A model generated the notes under the pieces. It saw only the letters and a list, made by a program, of their open reading frames with translations. It was not told the origin of the DNA and made no database searches. A stretch of DNA of 64,000 nucleotides, taken from Paraburkholderia ginsengisoli NBRC 100965 (GTDB lineage Bacteria > Pseudomonadota > Gammaproteobacteria > Burkholderiales > Burkholderiaceae). Every line of letters begins with the position of its first letter. Within the stretch, counting starts at the first letter, position 1. Location of the stretch: contig NZ_BBJF01000005.1 in the NCBI RefSeq assembly GCF_000739735.1, forward strand, positions 682,001 through 746,000. Direction: 5' to 3'. The translations under genes were made by a program, and so were the position numbers. Positions 29,221 through 37,446 of the stretch are shown here, in pieces.

Positions 29221-29562
29221 ATGCTGATCGACACCAAAGACTACGCCCCGAAACTGATGGAAGCCATCGGCGCACTGGGCGCGGCCACGCCGGCCACACT
29301 CGCCGGCTTTCAGGCGCTCGACGGCGCCGCTGCGCGCACCGGCCATCTGGACGCGAAGACGCGCGAGCTGATCGCGCTGGCGGTGGCCGTCACCACCCGT
29401 TGCGATGGCTGCCTCACGCTGCATAGCGCCGCCGCCGCGCGCGCGGGGGCGAGCCGCGAAGAGGTGGCCGAGGCGTTGTCGGTGGCAATCGCGCTGAACG
29501 CGGGCGCAGCGCTGGTCTACTCGGCCCGCGCGCTCGACGCCTTCGGCCAGCAGAGCGGCTAG
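29221..29562 (+). CDS. carboxymuconolactone decarboxylase-like (AhpD-type) protein
   Basis: A 113-residue all-helical protein with the redox motif C-D-G-C near residue 61 and the downstream histidine in CLTLHSAAAARAGAS, as in AhpD-like CMD proteins. These are usually peroxide- or disulfide-active proteins, sometimes lyases. The TRELIALAVAVTTRCDGC and EEVAEALSVAIALNAGAALVY segments are typical. It is 123 bp after the unknown secreted protein and 5 bp before the CbbR-like gene. A protective role during methanol growth is plausible but unproven. Confidence 0.83.
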   Translation: MLIDTKDYAPKLMEAIGALGAATPATLAGFQALDGAAARTGHLDAKTRELIALAVAVTTRCDGCLTLHSAAAARAGASREEVAEALSVAIALNAGAALVYSARALDAFGQQSG

Positions 29563-29567
29563 TTCAC

Positions 29568-30560
29568 ATGCAGACCGCGCGCTTCGCGACGAGTCGGGTC
29601 AATCTGAACTTCATCCGCTCATTGACCTTGCGGCAGTTGCAGATCTTCGTCGTGGCGAGCCGCTATACGAGTTTCGCGCGCGCGGCGGAGGAACTGCATC
29701 TGACCCAGCCGGCCGTCTCGATGCAGATTCATCAACTCGAAGACGCGATCGGCCTGCGCCTCTTCGAGCGCGTCGCGCGCAAGCTCACGTTGACCGAGGC
29801 GGGTGAGATGCTCTCGCATCACGCGAGCCGCATTCTCGGCGAGATCAAGGACGCCGAAGATGCGATGACCTCGCTCAAGCAGGCGGACAGCGGCTCGATC
29901 GCGGTCGGCATCGTCAGTTCGGCGACTTACTTCGCGCCCAAGCTGCTCGCGCTTTATTCGCATCTCTACCCGAAGGTCGACGTGCACTTTTCGGTCGGCA
30001 ATCGCGACGCGTTGCTGCGTCTGCTGCAGGACAACGCGATCGATCTCGCCATCATGGGGCGCCCGCCGCCGGAACTCGATACGACCACCGAGCCGCTCGC
30101 CAGCCACCCTCAGGTGGTGATCGCGCCGCTGGATCATCCGTTGTGCGGCGCGCGCCGCTTCGATCTGCAGGAACTGCGCGGCGATACGTTTCTGTTGCGC
30201 GAGCACGGCTCGGGCACGCGCATGGCCGCCGAGGTGATGTTCCGTCAGCATCTGTTCACGCCCGCGAAAATCGTCACGCTCGGCAGCAACGAAACCATCA
30301 AGCAGGCGGTGATGGCGGGCATGGGCGTGAGCCTGATCTCGCTGCATACGCTGCTGCTGGAACTGCGCACCGGCGAGATCGCATTGCTCGACGTGAACGG
30401 CACGCCGATCGAACGCACATGGCAGATCGTGCATCTGCGCTCGAAACAGCTGTCGCCGACCAGCGTCGTGTTCCGCCAGTTTCTGCTGGATCATGCGGCG
30501 ACGCATCTGGAGCGCGAGTACGCGCCTTATGCGAGTTTTCCGATCGGCGTGGGGTCCTGA
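29568..30560 (+). CDS. cbbR: CbbR-like LysR regulator
   Basis: A 330-residue LysR-type regulator. The N-terminal HTH reads LTLRQLQIFVVASRYTSFARAAEELHLTQPAVSMQIHQLE. The effector domain has features I associate with CbbR: GIVSSATYFAPKLLALYSHLYPKVDVHFSVGNR, LAIMGRPPPELDTTTEPLASHPQVVIAPLDHPL and FLLREHGSGTRMA. CbbR normally sits divergently next to cbbL and senses RuBP or PEP-type metabolites. Here that site is taken by pqqA, and this gene lies 27 kb away between the xox and mxa sets. The most likely target is the cbb operon, with possible cross-control of xox. The first 18 residues may be an extension. Confidence 0.8.
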   Translation: MQTARFATSRVNLNFIRSLTLRQLQIFVVASRYTSFARAAEELHLTQPAVSMQIHQLEDAIGLRLFERVARKLTLTEAGEMLSHHASRILGEIKDAEDAMTSLKQADSGSIAVGIVSSATYFAPKLLALYSHLYPKVDVHFSVGNRDALLRLLQDNAIDLAIMGRPPPELDTTTEPLASHPQVVIAPLDHPLCGARRFDLQELRGDTFLLREHGSGTRMAAEVMFRQHLFTPAKIVTLGSNETIKQAVMAGMGVSLISLHTLLLELRTGEIALLDVNGTPIERTWQIVHLRSKQLSPTSVVFRQFLLDHAATHLEREYAPYASFPIGVGS

Positions 30561-30561
30561 C

Positions 30562-31146
30562 ATGAACTCATTGCTTGCGTGGCGCAGGGCGTTCATGCGT
30601 GGTGTACGCGTCCTCTGCGTTTGCATCGGCGGCGCTGGCTGCCTGTTCGCGGTGACGCCGGCACGCGCCGAGCCGGTGTCGATCGCGGTGATGAACTGCA
30701 CGCTGATCGACGATAACGCCGCCTACAACGACGCGGAAATCAATCGCATCCAGCAGGCTCGCATCGAGATGATCAGCGATGCGGTGCGCGCGCAGCTGGA
30801 CGCGAGCCAGCGCTACCGTGTCGCCGATAACGGCCGCGCTTCCGAACTGATCGCCCGTCTCGGCGCGACGCAAGACCTGAGCACGTGCGACGGCTGCGCG
30901 AGGCAGGTGGGCCGCGAGCTGGGCGTCGAACAGGTGGGCATATGCTGGGTTCAGAAAGTCAGCAACCTGATCCTCAATCTGAATCTGCGCGTGGAAGATG
31001 TCGTCAGCGGCAAGGCATTGTTCCAGCGCTCGGTCGATATTCGCGGCAATACGGACCTGTCGTGGCGTCGCGGCGCGACGGCGCTCGTCGGGCTGCTGGT
31101 GGATGACGCGTCGAAGCGTTCGACGGGGCAGCGTACTGCGCCGTGA
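30562..31146 (+). CDS. exported DUF2380-like protein preceding mxaR
   Basis: A 194-residue protein with an N-terminal signal or anchor segment (VRVLCVCIGGAGCLFAVTPARA) and a DUF2380-like body: VSIAVMNCTLIDDNAAYNDAEINRIQQARIEMISDAV, then LSTCDGCARQVGRELGVEQVGICWVQKVSNLILNLNLRVEDV. The CDGC pair plus Cys in VGICWV may form disulfides in the periplasm. Its function is unknown; I recall the family beside PQQ alcohol dehydrogenase genes. The ATG at 30562 is 1 nt after the cbbR stop. The 269 bp after it hold no gene. Confidence 0.72.
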   Translation: MNSLLAWRRAFMRGVRVLCVCIGGAGCLFAVTPARAEPVSIAVMNCTLIDDNAAYNDAEINRIQQARIEMISDAVRAQLDASQRYRVADNGRASELIARLGATQDLSTCDGCARQVGRELGVEQVGICWVQKVSNLILNLNLRVEDVVSGKALFQRSVDIRGNTDLSWRRGATALVGLLVDDASKRSTGQRTAP

Positions 31147-31415
31147 CGATGAGTCGATGGCACAGTCTGTACCCGGCTGTCGTGACAGGATGACAACGAT
31201 CCCGTCGGGGTCCGGCCCGCTGGGCGTGTTCGCGCGATCGGCACAAAGCGTGCTTGAACGCAGGCCGGCGAGGGTGGATCGCAGAGCGGGATGAATCGAC
31301 GGGTACAAGCGAACACAAAACGGGCACAAGCAGACGGACACACACGTCCCACCGGCTCACCGCACGGCGTCCACGACGCCGTAGTCTGGCCGGTTAAACG
31401 AAGGGGATCGCATCG

Positions 31416-32435
31416 ATGAGTTCTGGCGAACAGCTTCAGGACTGGCGGCTTCATGCACTTCAAATCGAAAACGAAGTCGCCAAGGTCGTCATCGGCCAGC
31501 AGCAGACGCTGCGGCTCATCAACGTCGCACTGTTCGCCCGGGGCCATGTGCTGCTCGAAGGCGGCGTCGGCGTGGGCAAGACGACGGTGTTGCGCGCGTT
31601 CGCACGCGTGGTCGGCGGCGAGTTCGAGCGCGTCGAAGGCACGATCGATCTGATGCCGGGCGATCTCGTCTATCACACGTATGTCGACGGCGACGGCAAG
31701 CCGCGCATCGACCCCGGCCCGCTGTTGCGCCACGGCGAGCAGTTGACCACCTTCTTCTTCAACGAAATCAATCGCGCCCGTCCGCAGGTGCAGTCGCTGT
31801 TGCTGCGCGCGATGGCCGAGCGTTCGGTGTGGGCGTTCGACCGCGAACACCGCTTCCCGCATATGACCGTGTTCGCCGACCGCAACAAGGTCGAGAAAGA
31901 GGAGACCTTCGAGCTGGCCTCGGCCGCGCGCGACCGCTTCCTGTTCGAGCTGAACATGCCGACGCCCGCCGAGCCCGAGGTGCGGCGCGCGCTCGTGTTC
32001 GACACGATGTTCCATGACGTCGACGCGTTGCTCACGCAGTTGACGCCCGCGATCGTGCCGTGGGAGCAATTGAACAGCGTCGGCGCGGCGATCCAGCAGG
32101 ACGTGCAGGCGAGCGCGACGATCGAGCGCTATGCGCTGGACATCTGGCAGGCGACCGAAACGCCGCTGCGCTTCGGCATCACGCTCGACGGCGTAGACAT
32201 GCAGCAGCTGATTCTCGCCGGCGCGAGTCCGCGTGGCATGAGCGCGCTGTTGCGGGCCGCACGCGTGGTCGCGTGGCTCGCGGGACGCTCGCATCTGATT
32301 CCGGAGGACATTCACGAAGTGCTGATGCCGGCGCTCGGGCATCGCGTGTTCTTCACGCCGATCTATGAACTGCGCCGCCAGGAGCTGGCCGATGCGCTGA
32401 TCGCGCAGATCATGGCGAGGGTTGCGGTGCCTTGA
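31416..32435 (+). CDS. mxaR: MoxR-family AAA+ ATPase of the mxa set
   Basis: A 339-residue MoxR ATPase, a chaperone-like motor that works with VWA-domain partners to activate metalloenzymes. Walker A is GGVGVGKTTVL near residues 50-60, Walker B-like FFFNEINRARPQVQSLLLRAM near 111-131, and the sensor and lid region includes SPRGMSALLRAARVVAWL. The start GAAGGGGATCGCATCG-ATG is well placed. It heads the mxaRSACKL-type cluster, whose products insert the metal into methanol dehydrogenase in calcium-type methylotrophs. Confidence 0.92.
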   Translation: MSSGEQLQDWRLHALQIENEVAKVVIGQQQTLRLINVALFARGHVLLEGGVGVGKTTVLRAFARVVGGEFERVEGTIDLMPGDLVYHTYVDGDGKPRIDPGPLLRHGEQLTTFFFNEINRARPQVQSLLLRAMAERSVWAFDREHRFPHMTVFADRNKVEKEETFELASAARDRFLFELNMPTPAEPEVRRALVFDTMFHDVDALLTQLTPAIVPWEQLNSVGAAIQQDVQASATIERYALDIWQATETPLRFGITLDGVDMQQLILAGASPRGMSALLRAARVVAWLAGRSHLIPEDIHEVLMPALGHRVFFTPIYELRRQELADALIAQIMARVAVP

Positions 32436-32546
32436 TCCGCCGGTCTGATTCACCGGTGTGATTCACCGGCCACCCACAGCGAGCTACCCGTTGTCATTCG
32501 CGCCGAAGCGCCCTGAACCACGAACGCCACGAACCTCATCCACCCC

Positions 32547-33410
32547 ATGAACGGCATAGCCGAATTCCACTACCGTTTGCCGATGCGCGCCGGCGGAGCC
32601 CGGCCGGGATCGCATCCCGGTTCGAGCTTCGGCTCGGGTCAGCAGTTCGCGATGCACGGCCGTCTGTTCGATTACCCCGATCCGCGTCGGCTGGACCTGC
32701 GCGCGAGCGTGCGCGCGGCGCGTTCGGAATGGTTGGTGCGGGTCAACCTGCAGCGCGTGGCCGTGCCGGTGGTGGTGATCGTCGACGTGTCCGCGTCGAT
32801 GCAGTTCGGCACCGGTCAGAGCAAGTTGCAGGTGGCCGCGGACTTCGTCGAGGCGCTCGGCTACAGCACGTTCCGTGTCGGCGATCGGCTGGGCATGATG
32901 GCCTTCGATGCCGACGCGCGCGACGATCTCTTCATGCCGGAGCGCTACGGCCGGGGCACCGGCAATCTGCTCGCCACCAAGTTGCGCGCGTGCGCCGGCC
33001 GCGCGGCCGGGCGGGCAGGGGGCGCAGGGCTGCGGCGTTGCGTGACGCGGCTCGCCGGAAGGCAGGCGCTGGTATTCGTCGTGTCCGACTTCCACTGGCC
33101 GCTCGCACAGGTGCCGGCCGTGCTCGACATGCTGGTGCATGCGTGCGTGGTGCCGATAGTCGTCTGGGACGAGGCCGAAGTCTCGCCGCCGCGCAACGGT
33201 CCGCTGCTCGCCGTCAGCGACGCCGAGTCCGGTGAAGAGCGCAGGGTCTGGTTGCGCGACGGCGTGCGCGAACGCTGGCGTGAAGGCGTCGCGCGACGCC
33301 GTGCGGAACTGGCAGGCCTGTTCGGCGCGCGCGGCATGCGGCCGTTCTATATCGAAGGCGGGTTCGATCCGGAAGCCATGTCGCGCTATTTTCTGGAGGC
33401 GAGCGTATGA
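32547..33410 (+). CDS. mxaS: MxaS-like DUF58 protein
   Basis: A 287-residue DUF58 protein, the usual partner of MoxR ATPases. It has FHYRLPMRAGGARPGSHPG, the DLRASVRAARSEWLVRVNLQR region and a MIDAS-like DVSASM at about residues 77-82, followed by GDRLGMMAFDADARDDLFM. No membrane helix is evident. It lies 111 bp after mxaR and overlaps mxaA by 4 bp (ATGA). A role in methanol dehydrogenase maturation is inferred from the cluster. Confidence 0.87.
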   Translation: MNGIAEFHYRLPMRAGGARPGSHPGSSFGSGQQFAMHGRLFDYPDPRRLDLRASVRAARSEWLVRVNLQRVAVPVVVIVDVSASMQFGTGQSKLQVAADFVEALGYSTFRVGDRLGMMAFDADARDDLFMPERYGRGTGNLLATKLRACAGRAAGRAGGAGLRRCVTRLAGRQALVFVVSDFHWPLAQVPAVLDMLVHACVVPIVVWDEAEVSPPRNGPLLAVSDAESGEERRVWLRDGVRERWREGVARRRAELAGLFGARGMRPFYIEGGFDPEAMSRYFLEASV

Positions 33411-34429
33411 GCCTGTGCGCGCGCCGGTCAACGCTTGCTCGCGGTTGGCGCGCACACGCGTCGATCGCGCTGCTGCTGGCCATGCGCGTCATCGACAGCA
33501 GCGCCGCCACGACAGTGCCCGCGCTGGTCGAACAGCCGCGTGCGTTCGGCTACGTGCTGGGCGATATCCTCACGCAGCGCGTGTTGCTGCAGGCCGGCGG
33601 CCATGACGTCGGCACGGTCACGGCGCCGTCGGTGGGCCGCACCGGCGTGTGGCTCGAACGGCGGCCCGCGTCGCTCGAAACCGATGCGGACGGCCGTCAC
33701 TGGATGGTGATCGACTATCAGGTCGTCAACGCGCCGCAGACGCTCACCAAAATCGTCCTGCCCGCAATAGCGCTGACGTCCGCCAGCGGCGCGCAATTGC
33801 TGGTGGCCGAATGGCCGGCGAGCGTCGCGCCGCTGACCCCGCCCGAGGCATTCGGCGACGGCGCGCTGCAAGCGCTGCGGCCCGATCGCCAGGCGCCGTT
33901 GCTGCCCACGGCCGGGTTGCATCGGCAGATCGCGTGGGCGCTCGGTCTGTTGTTCGCGACGTTGCTCGCGTGGGCCGGCTGGTGGTGGTGGCGCGACCGG
34001 CGCGAGGCCCAGCGGCTGCCGTTTGCGCGTGCATGGCGGCGGATGCGGCGGCTCGAAGTTCCGCAAGCAGATCCACAAGCAGATCCACAAGCAGATCCAC
34101 AAGCAGATCCACAAGCAGATCCACAAGCAGATCCACAAGCAGATCCACAAGCAGATCCGCAGGCAGGTCCGCAAACCGCCACGTCGCAGGACGCGTGGTT
34201 CTGCCTCCACCATGCGTTGAACGAAACCGCCGGACAGGTCGTGCATGCGGGCGAGCTGTCCGGTCTGTTCGCGCGCGCGCCGTATCTGCAACCGCTGCGC
34301 GCGCAACTCGAGCAGTTCTATCAGGCATCGTCCGAGCGCTTCTTCAAGCCCGCGCCGAGTGGCGCCGAGTTTCCGCTGCAGACGTTGTGCCGTGCGCTGT
34401 ATCGGGCCGAACGGCGCGCTCAACGATGA
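33407..34429 (+). CDS. mxaA: MxaA-like membrane protein with (ADPQ)n linker
   Basis: A 340-residue protein with an N-terminal signal segment, a periplasmic beta-rich domain (AFGYVLGDILTQRVLLQAGG to about residue 165) and one membrane helix near 178-194 (IAWALGLLFATLLAWAGWWWW). A cytoplasmic C-terminal domain with AWFCLHHALNETAGQVVHAGELSGLFARAPYL follows. Between helix and C-terminal domain is a linker of eight ADPQ units and one AGPQ unit, encoded by a 12-bp tandem repeat. The topology and gene order match MxaA, which acts in metal insertion into methanol dehydrogenase. It overlaps mxaC by 4 bp. Confidence 0.83.
   Translation: MSLCARRSTLARGWRAHASIALLLAMRVIDSSAATTVPALVEQPRAFGYVLGDILTQRVLLQAGGHDVGTVTAPSVGRTGVWLERRPASLETDADGRHWMVIDYQVVNAPQTLTKIVLPAIALTSASGAQLLVAEWPASVAPLTPPEAFGDGALQALRPDRQAPLLPTAGLHRQIAWALGLLFATLLAWAGWWWWRDRREAQRLPFARAWRRMRRLEVPQADPQADPQADPQADPQADPQADPQADPQADPQAGPQTATSQDAWFCLHHALNETAGQVVHAGELSGLFARAPYLQPLRAQLEQFYQASSERFFKPAPSGAEFPLQTLCRALYRAERRAQR
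34067..34174 (+). repeat. 12-bp minisatellite inside mxaA, nine units
   Basis: The unit GCAGATCCACAA occurs seven times without change from 34067 to 34150, followed by two variant units (GCAGATCCGCAG, GCAGGTCCGCAA). It encodes ADPQ repeats, so copy changes keep the reading frame and only alter linker length. The seven identical units suggest recent expansion or homogenisation. Confidence 0.95.
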
Positions 34430-35412
34430 ACCTGGCTCTCGACTTCACCGCGCCCTGGATGCTCGCGTTGCTGCCGCTGGCGGTGCTGCCGTGGCTGCCG
34501 CGACGCAGCGATACGCTGGTGTTTTCCAGCGTCGCGTGGCTGCCGGCGGATCATGTCGGCCGATGGGTCGGCTGGCTCGTGCGCGGCTGCGCCGTGCTGG
34601 CGATCGCGGCGATCGTCGTCGGACTCGCCGGGCCGGGGCGCTCGCAGATGCAGGTGCTGCGAACCGGCAGCGGCGCGCAGATTCTGATCCTGATGGATCG
34701 CAGCGCCAGCATGGACGAAACGATGGGCAGCGCGGGCGTCGAGGCGCCCAGCGGCGAATCGAAGAACAAGGTGGCGCGCGCGTCGTTGACGAGCTTCGTG
34801 AGCCAGCGGCCCAACGACCGGCTCGCGTTCATGATGTTCGGCACCAGCCCCGTGCTGGCGATGCCGTTCACGTACAACCATCGGGCAATCGAACAGACCA
34901 TCGCCGCCACGGCGATCGGCCGCGGCATGCCCGACACACAGCTCGACCGCGGGATGCTCGCCGCGCTCGATCAGTTCGAAGGCCGCCCGTCGTCGGGGCG
35001 TCGCGCGATCGTGCTGGTCTCCGACGGCGGCGCGCGGCTCGATGAAACGATGCGGCGACGCATTCAGGCGGGACTGCTGCGCAACCAGATCGCGCTTTAC
35101 TTCATCTACCTGCGCAGCACCGTCTATAGCCCTGACCTGAACTCCGCGCTGCCGGCTGCCGGGTCGTCGGCCGAAGCGGAATTGCATCGGTATTTTCTGT
35201 CGCTGCCGACGCCGTACCGGCTTTTCCAGGCGGGCGACGCGAAGGCGATGATGGCCGCCGTCGCCGAGATCAACCGGCAGCAAAACGCGCGCACGTCGTT
35301 CGTCGAGTATCTGCCTCGCCAGGATTGGAGTCCGTATTGCTTCGCCGTCGCGCTGTTCTGCGTGGTCATGCTGATGGCGTTGCGCGTATTTCAGGTAAGG
35401 AGTTGGGCATGA
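34426..35412 (+). CDS. mxaC: MxaC-like von Willebrand A membrane protein
   Basis: A 328-residue protein with an N-terminal membrane segment (APWMLALLPLAVLPWLP), a second one near residues 47-66 (WLVRGCAVLAIAAIVVGLAG), a VWA domain with MIDAS motif DRSASM near 88-93, and a C-terminal helix (YCFAVALFCVVMLMALRVF). This is the BatA/MxaC layout. The metal-dependent adhesion site is intact, fitting a protein-interaction role with MoxR/DUF58 partners. It starts inside the mxaA stop (ATGA) and overlaps mxaK by 4 bp. Confidence 0.87.
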   Translation: MNLALDFTAPWMLALLPLAVLPWLPRRSDTLVFSSVAWLPADHVGRWVGWLVRGCAVLAIAAIVVGLAGPGRSQMQVLRTGSGAQILILMDRSASMDETMGSAGVEAPSGESKNKVARASLTSFVSQRPNDRLAFMMFGTSPVLAMPFTYNHRAIEQTIAATAIGRGMPDTQLDRGMLAALDQFEGRPSSGRRAIVLVSDGGARLDETMRRRIQAGLLRNQIALYFIYLRSTVYSPDLNSALPAAGSSAEAELHRYFLSLPTPYRLFQAGDAKAMMAAVAEINRQQNARTSFVEYLPRQDWSPYCFAVALFCVVMLMALRVFQVRSWA

Positions 35413-35957
35413 CGCGCACGCTCATTCACGCCGTGTTCGCGACCGTCGCGTTGGGCTGCGCGGCGTTCGTCGCGTATGACTGGACACGTCTTCAGCACGC
35501 CGCGCGGGTGAACCAGGCCATCGCGGCGGCGAGCGTCGCGAGCGGCGATCCGCACAGGAGCGCCGCCGACGACGCGCCGCAAATTCTGCTCGCGCGCGCG
35601 ACGGCGCTGTCGAAAGCGGGCGCCTACGATGCGGCGGCGCGCCTCTACGAAGGCCTGATCCACGAGCATCCCGACGACCTCGGCCGAACCGCGATGTTCG
35701 ATCTCGGCAACATGTATTTGCGCGAAGGAAAAGGCGATGGCGCGGGCCACGGCGTGAAGTCGCTCGCGATGATCGGCGAGGCGAAGGCGCGCTACCGCCT
35801 TCTGCTGCGCGCCGCGCCCGACGATTGGGACGCGCGTTATAACCTGGAGCGCGCGCTCTGGCTTGCGCCCGAAACGCCGACCGCGCTCGAAGAACCCGAC
35901 GTGAAAGAGCAGCACAACGTGAAAGTGCGCGACCCCGAGAGCAAGGACTTGCCGTGA
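35409..35957 (+). CDS. mxaK: MxaK-like protein
   Basis: A 182-residue protein with one N-terminal membrane helix (LIHAVFATVALGCAAFVAYDW). The body resembles tetratricopeptide-like helices: LLARATALSKAGAYDAAARLYEGLIHEHPDD, then EAKARYRLLLRAAPDDWDARYNLERAL. It ends with an acidic tail. Size, topology and place between two VWA genes match MxaK, an accessory protein for metal loading of methanol dehydrogenase. Both ends overlap neighbours by 4 bp. Confidence 0.82.
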   Translation: MTRTLIHAVFATVALGCAAFVAYDWTRLQHAARVNQAIAAASVASGDPHRSAADDAPQILLARATALSKAGAYDAAARLYEGLIHEHPDDLGRTAMFDLGNMYLREGKGDGAGHGVKSLAMIGEAKARYRLLLRAAPDDWDARYNLERALWLAPETPTALEEPDVKEQHNVKVRDPESKDLP

Positions 35958-36958
35958 GCGCCGCGACCGGCCGGCGCGGTTTCGCGAGATTGCGCCATGC
36001 GTTGACGCCGCTCGCGCTCGTCGCGTTGATCGCCGCGGTCGCGCTGCCGGATGTAACGCTGCCGCGCAATACGTTCGACTACATCGTGACGCTCGATATC
36101 ACGCAGAGCATGGACGTCGAGGACGTCGTTCTGAACGGCGCGCCGGTGAGCCGGCTGAAGTTCGCGCAGGCCGCGACGCGCGACGCGCTGACACGTTTGC
36201 CGTGCGGATCGAAAGTGGGCTGGAGCGTATTCACCGGTCAGCGGACTTTGCTGCTGTTGCCGCCGATCGAGGTGTGCAGCAACTACGACGCGTTGCTGGT
36301 GTCGCTCAACGGGATCGACGCGCGCATGCGTTGGACCAATTGGAGCCGCATTGCCGAGGGCGGCGTGTATTCGGCGGTGCGCGTCGCGCAGGAGGTCGGC
36401 CACGGCGCGGCCATCGTGTTCGTCACCGATGGTCACGAAGCGCCGCCGATTCCGCCGACCCGAGCACTGATGCGCGATCTCAATCCGGCGCAGATCAAGG
36501 GCTGGCTGATCGGCGTCGGCGGCGATCAGCCAGCGGCGATTCCGAGAACCGACGGCGACGGCAACCGGATCGGCTACTGGCAGGCCGACGACGTGGTGCA
36601 GGTGCCGCCCTTGCCGGGGCGCAAGACCTTGGCGGAGTCGCATGAGGAGTTGTCGGAGCTGCACGGTCAGTATCTGGGCTTCGTGGCCGGGCAAACCGGG
36701 CTGGCTTATCAGCGCCTTTGGTCCGCGACGGCTATGGGCGATGCGATGATGGAAGCGCGCTTTGCTCACCGCGAACCGGTGCCGACCGATTTGCGCTGGG
36801 TGCCGGCGTTGCTCGCGCTGGTGTTGCTGGTGGGAAGGTTCATGCCGGACGTGGTCTGGGTGTGGCTGCGGAATTGTTGGCGGAGCGTGGGGCGGGTCGG
36901 AAGGCGAGTTGTGTCGTCGGTGTCGAGTGGACGCCGGCCGCCGAGCGGGGTGTCTTGA
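35954..36958 (+). CDS. mxaL: MxaL-like von Willebrand A protein
   Basis: A 334-residue protein starting with GTG at 35954 inside the mxaK stop. A membrane segment (LTPLALVALIAAVALPDV) is followed by a VWA domain with DITQSMDVED near residues 48-57. The MIDAS here reads D-x-T-x-S rather than D-x-S-x-S, as I recall for MxaL. VFVTDGHEAPPIPP and a late membrane helix (WVPALLALVLLVGRFMPDVVWVW) complete it. It ends the mxaRSACKL set; mxaD, mxaE and mxaH were not recognised. Confidence 0.85.
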   Translation: MSAATGRRGFARLRHALTPLALVALIAAVALPDVTLPRNTFDYIVTLDITQSMDVEDVVLNGAPVSRLKFAQAATRDALTRLPCGSKVGWSVFTGQRTLLLLPPIEVCSNYDALLVSLNGIDARMRWTNWSRIAEGGVYSAVRVAQEVGHGAAIVFVTDGHEAPPIPPTRALMRDLNPAQIKGWLIGVGGDQPAAIPRTDGDGNRIGYWQADDVVQVPPLPGRKTLAESHEELSELHGQYLGFVAGQTGLAYQRLWSATAMGDAMMEARFAHREPVPTDLRWVPALLALVLLVGRFMPDVVWVWLRNCWRSVGRVGRRVVSSVSSGRRPPSGVS

Positions 36959-36977
36959 GGGTGTCGGATCTCGAGGG

Positions 36978-37015
36978 GAGAGTGGCTGCGGGCACTCGCG
37001 TACCTCGCCACTCTC
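36978..37015. terminator. hairpin between convergent mxaL and peptide gene
   Basis: GAGAGTGG (36978-36985) and CCACTCTC (37008-37015) form a perfect 8-bp stem with a 22-nt loop, between the mxaL stop and the stop of the convergent peptide gene. There is no T-run on the plus side, so it is a weak or bidirectional terminator candidate. Confidence 0.35.
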
Positions 37016-37021
37016 TTGCGA

Positions 37022-37207
37022 CTAATAACACTTCGCGCCGTGCCCGATGTCCTGCATTCGCGACGCGATCGAGCTGATCAACGTGTTGAGATTGGTTTTA
37101 TCGAGGACCGTGCATCCGCCGATAATTCCACCACGCACGAGTGCCATCGCACTCGGATCGAGATCGTCGTCCATGGTGAGATCCTTGATCACTAATAGCG
37201 TTGTCAT
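37022..37207 (-). CDS. small double-glycine-type peptide, function unknown
   Basis: A 61-codon gene with a good CAGGAGAACGGCA ribosome site before the ATG at 37207. The first 27 residues form an acidic, amphipathic leader (DLTMDDDLDPSAMALVRGG) ending in Gly26-Gly27, like leaders cleaved by C39-peptidase ABC exporters; I recall many short Burkholderia peptides with this ELDxxAMxxVRGG-like leader. The remaining 34 residues begin IIGGC and end GAKCY, with Cys32 and Cys60 able to bridge. No exporter or modification enzyme is nearby. A bacteriocin-like or signalling role is speculative. The longer frame to 37297 has no ribosome site and is rejected. Confidence 0.7.
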   Translation of the reverse strand: MTTLLVIKDLTMDDDLDPSAMALVRGGIIGGCTVLDKTNLNTLISSIASRMQDIGHGAKCY

Positions 37208-37446
37208 TGCCGTTCTCCTGGTGAAGAGTGAGCCACTTGGAACGCGATCGCGTAGCGTCTTATGCAGGAGATGTGCCAATGCGTAGTCCAAAGTCATTGG
37301 CGCTTGCGGCGCTTAGTGGTTGCAAGGGTTCTGCGCTATTCGCGGGTCCGTTCTGAAGGAAAGATGTCGAGCCATGACTGACGTATGGCGCGCGTCTGTC
37401 GGTTGCGGCCGAACAGGGCGGATAACGGGCGGCGAGGGCGGGGCGT

